This document shows positions 1 through 7,202 of a stretch of DNA of 44,726 bases, piece by piece. Made by a program: the position numbers and the translations under genes. A model generated the notes under the pieces. The model searched no databases and was not told where the DNA came from. It saw only the letters and a list, made by a program, of their open reading frames with translations. The stretch comes from Hespellia stercorisuis DSM 15480 (GTDB lineage Bacteria > Bacillota > Clostridia > Lachnospirales > Lachnospiraceae). Position 1 is the first letter of the stretch, and each line of letters begins with the position of its first letter. The stretch lies in assembly GCF_900142165.1 (NCBI RefSeq), contig NZ_FQZY01000033.1, forward strand, positions 1 to 44,726, given 5' to 3'.

Positions 1-321
1 CCAGAAGTCACAACCAAAAAGCGTGGTCGAAAGAAAAAGACCAAGGTACTAAATCTAATTGACAGACTTGTGAATTACAAGGCATCAGTCTGCTTATTTA
101 TAAAGAATCTCTGTGTTCCGTTTGATAATAACCTTGCGGAACGTGATTTGCGCATGATTAAGGTTAAAACCAAGGTCTCAGGATGTTTTCGCAGTGAGGA
201 AGGCGCACAGGAATATCTTACAATCATGAGCTATATTGGGACTGCTCATAAGCATGGAATAAATGCTTTTACAGCAATCAGAGAAGCCCTTTTAGGGAAT
301 TCCGATATCATCTTTAACTAA
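1..321 (+). mobile_element. IS66-family transposase, C-terminal fragment (5' end outside window)
   Basis: The frame is open from base 1 and ends with TAA at 319-321. The visible part has the IS66 transposase C-terminal signature: PFDNNLAERDLRMIK, then KVSGCFRSEEGAQEY, then SYIGTAHKHGINAFTAI. In this family the segment carries the last acidic residue of the DDE site (the E of NLAERD) and the IS66_C tail. Only about the last 105 residues are in view, so an intact element upstream cannot be judged. Right after the stop the sequence reads as the beginning of a sugar transporter, leaving almost no room for a normal IS66 right end. This looks like a recombined or truncated junction. Confidence 0.85.
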
Positions 322-391
322 TGGAGTTCTGAACAGTTACAGATTTTCTTATGGATGCGGAGACTTTGGATGTAATATTATTTATACGGCA

Positions 392-1678
392 ATGTCAGCA
401 TTCTTACTGTTTTATTACACGGACTACGCGGGAGTAAGTGCGGCAGCTGTGGGAACGATCATGCTGATTTCCAGAATTTTTGACGGCGTCAGTGATATAA
501 TCATGGGAATTATCGTGGACCGTACCAAGTCCAGATTTGGTAAAGCAAGGCCGTGGCTGCTGCGCATGTGTATTCCCTTTGCTGTTTCCGGTGTGCTGCT
601 GTTCTCCGTGCCTGTCGGATGGTCTGCGGCTTCCAAACTGGTTTATGTGTTTATTACTTACAATCTGGTTTCAACGGTTATTTATACAGCAATCAATGTA
701 CCTTATTCTGCATTGAACGCACTGATGACCCAGAATCCATATGAAAGATCCGTACTTAGTATTTTCAGAAATCTTCTTGCAACTGCAGGAACTTTGATTA
801 TAAATACATTTACACTTCCGCTGGTAGAGTTCTTTGGAGATAATGCCAGTGCATGGACGAAAACATTCTGCATGCTGGGCGCATTATCTGTTGCAGCATT
901 TTTGATTAATTTCTTTGGAACCAAAGAACGTGTAAAACCGGTATTGGAAGAGGAAACAGGTAAGGCAGCTGTAGTTCCGGTCAAAGAAGGGATCAAAGCA
1001 TTATTTAAAAACAAATACTGGATTATGATTACCATAATGCTCGCCTTCTTCTTTATGATGTATTCCATCAATGGCGGTGCAACGGTGTATTTCGCAAAGG
1101 AAATCCTTGGAAATTCCAATCTGGTGGCAACCATCAACAGCACCATGAATATTGCGCAGATTGTGTGTATGTTTCTGATTGCAGCCTTTGTTAAGAAATT
1201 CGGGAAAAGAAATGTGTTTGCCGCAGGTCTTGTATTGAACATTATCGGTATGCTGGTTTTGGCCTATTCCGGCGGAGCGACGGTAGTTATTGTTATTTCC
1301 AGCATCATCCGTGGACTTGGCGGAGCATGTGGAGGAGCGACCATGTGGGCAATGGTATCGGATACTATTGATTATGGCGAATGGAAGACCGGGTATCGTA
1401 CGGAAGGTCTGGTAAACAGTGCCTGCAGCTTTGGGTACAAAATCGGTAACGGACTGGGCTCAGCCATGCTGGGATGGATCCTTGCGGCTGGTGGATATGC
1501 AGGAGAGGCAGCGGTACAGACAGATTCGGCGCTCCTTTCCATCAATATCTGTTTTGTATGGATCCCGATTGCGGTTTATGTGGTGGGACTCATCATTATG
1601 AAATTCTGGAAACTGGATAAAGAATTTGATGGAATTATCAAAGATCTGAAAGACTGTGCAGGTGCACAAAAAGAATAG
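392..1678 (+). CDS. GPH-family sugar:cation symporter (MelB/XynP-like), 5' end disrupted
   Basis: This is a membrane symporter of the glycoside-pentoside-hexuronide family, probably importing oligosaccharides for the GH5 and GH43 enzymes downstream. Family marks are FYYTD near the N-terminus, SRIFDGVSD, DRTKSRFGKARPW in the loop after TM2, and YTAINVPYSALNALM. About 11-12 hydrophobic segments follow to the C-terminus. The ATG at 392 is only the first in-frame ATG and falls inside TM1. Family-like sequence (SYGCGDFGCNIIYT) continues upstream in the same frame back to about 335, and the frame stays open to 296. No ATG, GTG or TTG lies there; only a CTG at 329 is possible. The 5' end therefore appears lost to the IS66 junction, and function is doubtful unless a weak start is used. 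Family call is confident; start is not. Confidence 0.8.
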   Translation: MSAFLLFYYTDYAGVSAAAVGTIMLISRIFDGVSDIIMGIIVDRTKSRFGKARPWLLRMCIPFAVSGVLLFSVPVGWSAASKLVYVFITYNLVSTVIYTAINVPYSALNALMTQNPYERSVLSIFRNLLATAGTLIINTFTLPLVEFFGDNASAWTKTFCMLGALSVAAFLINFFGTKERVKPVLEEETGKAAVVPVKEGIKALFKNKYWIMITIMLAFFFMMYSINGGATVYFAKEILGNSNLVATINSTMNIAQIVCMFLIAAFVKKFGKRNVFAAGLVLNIIGMLVLAYSGGATVVIVISSIIRGLGGACGGATMWAMVSDTIDYGEWKTGYRTEGLVNSACSFGYKIGNGLGSAMLGWILAAGGYAGEAAVQTDSALLSINICFVWIPIAVYVVGLIIMKFWKLDKEFDGIIKDLKDCAGAQKE

Positions 1679-1703
1679 AAAAATATAGCAGGAGGATGAG
1701 AAA

Positions 1704-1934
1704 ATGGTCAAAGTAAGCGTAAAAATAGGCGGAGTAAAGGATGTAGATGCATTTAATAAAATTTGTTCCAGATTTAGCTGTGATGTAGATCTGCAGGCAG
1801 GCAAGTATTATGTGGATGCAAAATCAATCATGGGAATCTTTAGCCTGGATCTGGAAAAACCGCTGACACTGGTTGTGAATACGGAAGATGAGGCAGATGT
1901 AAAAGAAAAATTCAAAGCGTATCTTGCAGAATAG
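1704..1934 (+). CDS. HPr-family protein without the active-site His (Crh-like)
   Basis: This 76-residue protein has the HPr fold pattern. The block DAKSIMGIFSLDL (residues 38-50) matches the HPr region around regulatory Ser46, here Ser41. The N-terminal segment where HPr has the phosphorylated His15 (HARPA-type) contains no histidine. By analogy with Crh it would act through HPr kinase phosphorylation of the serine and CcpA-type catabolite control, not in PTS phosphotransfer. A strong AGGAGG lies just before the ATG. It sits 25 bp after the transporter and 24 bp before GH5, so it is probably co-transcribed and may tie the operon to carbon status. The regulatory role is inferred. Confidence 0.75.
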   Translation: MVKVSVKIGGVKDVDAFNKICSRFSCDVDLQAGKYYVDAKSIMGIFSLDLEKPLTLVVNTEDEADVKEKFKAYLAE

Positions 1935-1958
1935 AAGCAGAAAGAAGGAGGATAGCAT

Positions 1959-3131
1959 ATGCAGATAAAAGGTGTAAATCTGGGAAACTGGCTGGTATTG
2001 GAAAAATGGATGAGCCCGGCGCTCTTTGAAGGTACAACGGCGGAGGATGAATATTATCTCCCCACCCAGCTTTCAAAAGAAGTCTATGAGGCGCGGATCA
2101 AGGTACACCGCAGTGAATATATTACAGAACGGGATTTTGCAATCATCAAATCCCATCATATGAATGCGGTGCGTATCCCTGTTCCGTATTTTATCTTTGG
2201 TGACTGCCCGCCGTTTTTGGGCTGTATCGAGGAATTGGACAAGGCTTTTGGATGGGCAGAAAAGTATGGACTGCAGATTCTTATCGATCTGCACACGGTT
2301 CCGGGCAGCCAGAACGGATTTGATAATGGCGGCATCTCAGGTGTATGCACCTGGGCTCAGGACCCGAAAAAAGTAGAATTTACCTTGGAGCTACTGGAAA
2401 AACTGGCTCGGAGATATGGCACCAGAGCAGGACTTTTGGGCATTGAGATCGTCAATGAACCGCTGACCGCGGCGGCCTGGGATTCCTTTAATATTCAGGA
2501 ACGCTACAAGCCTGTGGACGAAGCACTGGGAAAACAGAGCAGACCGGTAGAAATGGCATTCCTGAGAAATTTCTATGTAGATGCGTATAGAAAGATCCGT
2601 AAGTATATGCCAGTGGAAAAATCTGTGGTCATTCACGATGGTTTTGATTTTCTGGCATGGAAAGACTTTATGCAGGAAACAGAATTTGAGAATGTGATCC
2701 TTGACACCCACCAGTATCTTATGATGGCAGAGATGGCAGGATGCGCGCAGTCCGTAGAAGGTTACGTAAACTTCGTGAAAGAGAACTACGAAGAAGAAAT
2801 AAAAGAAATGTCCCGGTATTTCCCTGTTATCTGCGGAGAGTGGTGTTTGTTCAATTCCTATGCGTGCGGACATGATACTAAAGGTGGACAGAGCGTTTTA
2901 AATGGTATGGAAGGTGTGGAGGCAGAGGCATTTACCATGGAAGAAAAGAAAGTGATTTATCAGGAATTGGCGAAAGCACAGCTGCAGGCGTGGAATGCGG
3001 GAAATGGTTACTTTTATTGGAATTATAAATTGCTGTTGGATACGGTTTCGGAATCCTCATGGATCGGCTGGGATGCCTGGGATTTTGACAAATGTGTTGC
3101 ACAGGGCTGGTTTCCGGTAGAACATGCATAA
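1959..3131 (+). CDS. Glycoside hydrolase family 5, exo-beta-1,3-glucanase/beta-glucosidase-like
   Basis: This 390-residue (beta/alpha)8 hydrolase has no signal peptide, so it is cytoplasmic and probably acts on imported oligosaccharides. Typical GH5 motifs run in order: KGVNLGNWLVLEKWM at the N-terminus, NAVRIPVPYF (69-78), IDLHTVPGSQNGFDN (109-123), IEIVNEP (162-168, acid/base Glu167) and VICGEWCLF (290-298, nucleophile Glu294). The GSQNGFDN and NWLVLE signatures resemble the fungal and bacterial exo-1,3-glucanase-like subfamilies. The substrate could still be another beta-glucan. AAGGAGG precedes the ATG. It is followed 15 bp later by GH43, so the two enzymes probably work together on hemicellulose fragments. 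Confidence 0.85.
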   Translation: MQIKGVNLGNWLVLEKWMSPALFEGTTAEDEYYLPTQLSKEVYEARIKVHRSEYITERDFAIIKSHHMNAVRIPVPYFIFGDCPPFLGCIEELDKAFGWAEKYGLQILIDLHTVPGSQNGFDNGGISGVCTWAQDPKKVEFTLELLEKLARRYGTRAGLLGIEIVNEPLTAAAWDSFNIQERYKPVDEALGKQSRPVEMAFLRNFYVDAYRKIRKYMPVEKSVVIHDGFDFLAWKDFMQETEFENVILDTHQYLMMAEMAGCAQSVEGYVNFVKENYEEEIKEMSRYFPVICGEWCLFNSYACGHDTKGGQSVLNGMEGVEAEAFTMEEKKVIYQELAKAQLQAWNAGNGYFYWNYKLLLDTVSESSWIGWDAWDFDKCVAQGWFPVEHA

Positions 3132-3146
3132 GAAAGGGGCAGAACT

Positions 3147-4781
3147 ATGATGAAAAATCCCATTTTTCCCGGTTTCAATCCGGATCCCTGTATTTGTCGT
3201 AAAGGGGATGATTACTATATTGTTGTATCCACCTTCGAATGGTTTCCGGGGCTTCCGGTATACCATTCGAAAGATATGAAGAACTGGGAATTATATACCC
3301 ATGTACTGACGGATGACAGTCAGGTCGACTTGAAAAAACTTCCCTCGGCAAAGGGAATCTGGGCACCGTGCCTGACTTACTGCGAGGAAGAAGACCTGTT
3401 TTATGTGGTTTACGGTGTCATGAACTCTATGAATGCCAGATATTTCGATGTGGACAATTTTGTGATTACTGCAAAGGATATCCGCGGGCCATGGTCCGAG
3501 CCGGTATATCTGCATTCTGCGGGGTTTGATGCTTCTATCCTTCACGATGACAATGGAAAAAAATATATTGTGTCTATGGGATGGGAAACGCGGGAAGGCT
3601 ATGAAAAGCCGGGAGCTATCTGCCTGGTGGAATATGATCCCAAAGCAAAGAAAGTGATGGGATATCCAAAGACAATCTGGAGAGGCGGCACGGACCGGGG
3701 CTGTATCGAGGCCCCCCATCTGACCAAACGAAATGGTTACTATTATATTATGTCGGCGGAAGGCGGGACAGGCTACAATCATTCGGTGACCATGGGGCGC
3801 GCGGAAAACCCATGGGGACCTTATGAGGGAGATCCCATGAATCCGATTCTTACATCGAATCCAGTCAGCGACAATGAACGGCACGACCCGGATCACCTCA
3901 AACCGAAATACTATAATCCAACGGTACTGCTGCAGAAGGCGGGCCATGGAAGTTACGTGGAGACGTCACTGGGTGAGGTGTATATGGTATATCATTGTTC
4001 CAGACCGTTTCTGCCGGAGCTTCGCTGTACCCTGGGGCGTGAGACTGCCATTTCCAAAATGGTATGGACGGAGGATGGCTGGCTGCGCAAGGCAGACGGC
4101 ACGAATCTGGTAGACGATGTGTACGAACCCAGTAAACTGCCGGAATGTCCAATGGAGCAATCCCCTGCTTTTGATGACTTTGATGGGGAAGAATTGGGCA
4201 ACTGGTATTATGCACCACGGCTCATGCCTACGTCCTTTGCGGATGTGACTGCCAGAAAAGGCTGGGTACGCCTTCGCGGCCAGGAGGCCCGGACGTCTTT
4301 GAATAAAGTAAGCATTTTGGCAAGAAAACTGACCAGTACCCGGGCGACAGTGACCACAAAGATGGATTTCACCCCGGAAGTATACCAGCACAGCGCGGGA
4401 TTGATTTTGTATTACGATAATATGAATTATATTAATCTGCGGAAATATTACAGTGAGACCCTGGGCCAGAGCGCATTATCTCTGGTGCAGCTGGAAAACG
4501 GGGAAAAGACCGAATATGTGGACACCAGAACAGCGGTGAGGGATGTTCCAATCTATCTGCAGCTTCGCATTGAGGACAGAGAGACCAGATTTTCCTGGAG
4601 TTACGACGGAAAAGAATATCACCAGATCGGCAAGATATTCGACACATCGATCTTTTCCGATGAATACTGCAAATACGGGGAATTTACAGGAACCATGGCA
4701 GGCATCACCTGCGCCGACCGGGTGAAGCACGAGCATTATGCGGACTTTGATTTTTTCGATTATCAGGTGCAAGAACAATAG
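3147..4781 (+). CDS. Glycoside hydrolase family 43, beta-xylosidase-like
   Basis: This 544-residue cytoplasmic enzyme has an N-terminal five-bladed beta-propeller and a C-terminal beta-sandwich (from about residue 330) like the GH43 C2 / DUF1349 domain. That is the layout of XynB/XylB-type beta-xylosidases. The inverting catalytic trio is visible: Asp13 in FNPDPC (base), Asp128 in GFDASI (pKa modulator) and Glu188 in CIEAPH (acid). The likely role is release of xylose or arabinose from imported xylo-oligosaccharides. The start at 3147 follows a GAAAGGGG ribosome site. It is the last gene of the operon; a likely terminator lies at 4903-4950. Confidence 0.88.
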   Translation: MMKNPIFPGFNPDPCICRKGDDYYIVVSTFEWFPGLPVYHSKDMKNWELYTHVLTDDSQVDLKKLPSAKGIWAPCLTYCEEEDLFYVVYGVMNSMNARYFDVDNFVITAKDIRGPWSEPVYLHSAGFDASILHDDNGKKYIVSMGWETREGYEKPGAICLVEYDPKAKKVMGYPKTIWRGGTDRGCIEAPHLTKRNGYYYIMSAEGGTGYNHSVTMGRAENPWGPYEGDPMNPILTSNPVSDNERHDPDHLKPKYYNPTVLLQKAGHGSYVETSLGEVYMVYHCSRPFLPELRCTLGRETAISKMVWTEDGWLRKADGTNLVDDVYEPSKLPECPMEQSPAFDDFDGEELGNWYYAPRLMPTSFADVTARKGWVRLRGQEARTSLNKVSILARKLTSTRATVTTKMDFTPEVYQHSAGLILYYDNMNYINLRKYYSETLGQSALSLVQLENGEKTEYVDTRTAVRDVPIYLQLRIEDRETRFSWSYDGKEYHQIGKIFDTSIFSDEYCKYGEFTGTMAGITCADRVKHEHYADFDFFDYQVQEQ

Positions 4782-4902
4782 ATTTATAATAGAACCAGCT
4801 CCAAAGTTATTCTCACTGAAAATCCTCCATACTTGCTATGCTCAATAATCGTATCGCCTTTATGCGATGCTACAATCTTATAATGGCATTCGCTCTTTTT
4901 AC

Positions 4903-4950
4903 GCACTTGTTCTTCGGTCTTTACTTCCGATCAGCAAGTGCTTTTTGTTT
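4903..4950 (+). terminator. Probable rho-independent terminator of the glycan operon
   Basis: GCACTTG (4903-4909) pairs with CAAGTGC (4935-4941), followed by a T-rich run. The 25-base loop contains a further short TCGG/CCGA stem. The interval 4782-5177 between GH43 and the PTS gene otherwise holds only this hairpin and the promoter at 5044-5073; the remaining sequence shows no supported gene. Confidence 0.6.
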
Positions 4951-5043
4951 TCAGAACCTTATCTCACTGTTATTTTCCACTTGCAAGATATAGCCACGAA
5001 AATCTGGCACTATTGGATGGCGCCAAAGATGGGGGTCTTTGAC

Positions 5044-5073
5044 TTGAAAAAAGAGGTATTACACCACTATAAT
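5044..5073 (+). promoter_or_regulatory. Predicted sigma-A promoter for the PTS IIA/dehydrogenase pair
   Basis: TTGAAA at 5044-5049 and TATAAT at 5068-5073 are separated by 18 bp. The first start codon downstream is the PTS IIA ATG at 5178, giving a leader of about 100 bases rich in A. Confidence 0.6.
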
Positions 5074-5177
5074 ATAGACATAGAAACGAGGAACAAGGAA
5101 AGAAAAATAAATAATAAAAGCAACGAGAGAAAAAGAAACCAAACAAGTCAACAGCAAATCAAGAAGGAGGAAAAAAT

Positions 5178-5636
5178 ATGTTTTTTTCAAAAAAGAAAAA
5201 AGAAGAAAATCTGGAGCTGCTTTATCAGAAGAACGTGATCGTAAATGCGAAGGCGGCGAATAAGGAAGAAGCAATCCGCATGGCAGGAAAGATGCTGGTG
5301 GATACAGGATACGTAGATCCATCTTACGTAGAGGGAATGGTAGAGAGAGAAAAAACATTTTCTACATACATGGGAAATGGTCTGGCACTTCCACACGGAG
5401 TTGAGGCAGCAAAGAATGCGGTGAAATCATCAGGTATTGCAGTGATTGTATTCCCGGATGGAATCGACTGGGGCGGAGATACAGCACAGATCGTAGTCGG
5501 AATCGCAGGCGTGGGTGATGCACATTTGGATATCCTGGCACAGATCGCGGACATCATGATGGATCCGGAAAAAGAGAAAGAGCTTTACAGCAATGATGCT
5601 GAAAAGATATATAAACTGTTAACCGGGAAAAACTAA
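5178..5636 (+). CDS. PTS EIIA component, mannitol/fructose type (MtlF-like)
   Basis: This 152-residue single-domain protein of the PTS EIIA type-2 family receives phosphate from HPr and normally passes it to a cognate IIB. The phosphorylated His is His73 in GNGLALPHGVEAAK. Other family marks are the AANKEEAIRMAGKMLVD block and YVEGMVERE. A lysine-rich start MFFSKKKKEE precedes the domain. AAGGAGG lies 8 bases before the ATG. No IIB or IIC gene is nearby; the only partner is the dehydrogenase 60 bp downstream. It may serve a PTS encoded elsewhere or have a regulatory role. Confidence 0.85.
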   Translation: MFFSKKKKEENLELLYQKNVIVNAKAANKEEAIRMAGKMLVDTGYVDPSYVEGMVEREKTFSTYMGNGLALPHGVEAAKNAVKSSGIAVIVFPDGIDWGGDTAQIVVGIAGVGDAHLDILAQIADIMMDPEKEKELYSNDAEKIYKLLTGKN

Positions 5637-5696
5637 GGTGAGCAGCAAGTAATGCAGGTAACAAGTAAATTATAAAAAGATAAGGAGAGAGAAATT

Positions 5697-6968
5697 ATGA
5701 AAGCAAAAGCAGTCAGAATGTATGGAACAAGAGATTTGAGATTAGAGGAATTTGAACTTCCACAGATCAAGGATGACGAGATTCTCGTGAAGGTTATGAG
5801 CGACAGCATCTGCATGTCCACATACAAACTGGTAGAGCAGGGTAAAAAGCATAAAAGAGCTCCACAAAATATTGATACAAACCCGGTAATCGTAGGCCAT
5901 GAATTTGCAGGAATTATCGTGGAAGTCGGTGATAAATGGAAAGATCAGTTTAAACCGGGACAGAAATTCGCACAGCAGCCGGCATTGAATTACAAAGGCC
6001 GTCTTGACTCACCTGGATACTCATATGAATTTTGCGGTGGTGCAACTACTTACTGCATCATGCCTCACGAAGTTATGGAACTGGGATGCCTTATGCCTTA
6101 TGAGGGGGATGCATTCTTCGAGGCTTCACTGGGTGAGCCAATGAGCTGCTGTATCGGTGGATTCCGTGGAAACTATCATACAAACAAGAGAAACCATGAT
6201 CACGCAATCGGCACAAAAGAAGATGGTAACATCATCATTCTCGGAGGCTGTGGACCGATGGGGCTTGGAGCAGTAAGCTATGGTATTCAGTTTGAGAACA
6301 AACCAAAACGTATCGTTGTAACAGACATCAGTGATGACAGAATTGCAAGAGCAAAAGAAGTAATCACACCGGAATATGCAAAAGAGCAGGGCGTAGAATT
6401 ATTATACGTGAATACAGCAAGCATGGCTGATCCTGTAAAAGAACTTATCGACCTTACAGAAGGCCACGGATATGATGATGTATTCGTATACATTCCAAAC
6501 CGTCAGGTTGCAGAGCTTGGTGATAAATTACTTGCATTCGACGGATGCCTGAACTTCTTCGCAGGCCCGACAGACAATCAGTTCAGCGCAGAGATGAACC
6601 TTTACAACTGCCACTATACAAGCTCTCATATCATGGGAACAACAGGTGGAAACAACGATGACCTGATCGAGGCGAATACACTTGCAGCAGCAGGCAAAAT
6701 TGAGCCGGCAGTTATGGTAACGCATGTAGGAGGAATTGACAGTATCGCAGAGGCAACACTGAATCTGCCAAAGATTCCTGGTGGAAAGAAACTGACTTAT
6801 ACACAGTTTGATATGCCACTGACCGCAATCGAAGACTTTGCAAAATTAGGCGAGACAGATCCTCTGTTTAAGAAACTTGACGAAGTATGCAGCGCAAACC
6901 GTGGTCTGTGGAGTGCAGAGGCAGAAAGAATCCTGTTCGAGCACTTTGGAGTAACAGACGAAATCTAA
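5697..6968 (+). CDS. Zinc-type MDR dehydrogenase, L-sorbose-1-phosphate reductase (SorE)-like
   Basis: This 423-residue medium-chain dehydrogenase has an N-terminal GroES-like catalytic domain with Cys39 in DSICMSTYK and His68-Glu69 in VIVGHEFAGIIVEVGD as likely zinc and catalytic residues. A Rossmann domain follows, with IIILGGCGPMGLGA and VVTDISDDR. Length and sequence resemble SorE-type sugar-phosphate reductases, which interconvert ketose-1-phosphates and hexitol-6-phosphates, more than simple alcohol dehydrogenases. Its position behind a PTS IIA supports a phosphorylated sugar as substrate. It is probably co-transcribed from the promoter at 5044. Exact substrate is inferred. Confidence 0.75.
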   Translation: MKAKAVRMYGTRDLRLEEFELPQIKDDEILVKVMSDSICMSTYKLVEQGKKHKRAPQNIDTNPVIVGHEFAGIIVEVGDKWKDQFKPGQKFAQQPALNYKGRLDSPGYSYEFCGGATTYCIMPHEVMELGCLMPYEGDAFFEASLGEPMSCCIGGFRGNYHTNKRNHDHAIGTKEDGNIIILGGCGPMGLGAVSYGIQFENKPKRIVVTDISDDRIARAKEVITPEYAKEQGVELLYVNTASMADPVKELIDLTEGHGYDDVFVYIPNRQVAELGDKLLAFDGCLNFFAGPTDNQFSAEMNLYNCHYTSSHIMGTTGGNNDDLIEANTLAAAGKIEPAVMVTHVGGIDSIAEATLNLPKIPGGKKLTYTQFDMPLTAIEDFAKLGETDPLFKKLDEVCSANRGLWSAEAERILFEHFGVTDEI

Positions 6969-7095
6969 TTTCAACGGGCAGAAAGTAATGCGCTATAAGA
7001 TTATGAGTGGGGGATTTTATAGAGCGGGGATACCCGTGATAAATAAATGAGCGAAACAGCAGTTGATAAAAAGTAAGCAAATATCAAATGCCAAT

Positions 7096-7128
7096 AATTT
7101 GCCAGAGGGGTGATCCTTCTGGCAAATT
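7096..7128 (+). other. Strong hairpin between the dehydrogenase and glmS
   Basis: AATTTGCCAGA (7096-7106) is perfectly complementary to TCTGGCAAATT (7118-7128), with three more possible pairs in the loop. No T-run follows, so it is not a classic intrinsic terminator. It could be a processing site, a transcript end stabiliser or a remnant terminator. The upstream stretch (6969-7095) shows only a small CGGG-GATA-CCCG hairpin. Confidence 0.5.
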
Positions 7129-7202
7129 ACGTATGGAAATAAAATAACAGGCAGCTTTGGGAATAATTAAAAAGGACTGGAAGTACAAAAGGAGAGACAA
7201 AC

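Noticed and set aside
5039-5073. TTGACT as -35 with TATAAT
   Set aside because: The spacing is 23 bp; TTGAAA at 5044 with 18 bp is better.
4867-5238. 123-codon plus-strand frame between GH43 and PTS IIA
   Set aside because: It runs through the terminator, promoter and ribosome site of the PTS gene and has no family likeness.
6969-7202. glmS ribozyme
   Set aside because: The conserved core around the cleavage site and the pseudoknot sequences could not be found.
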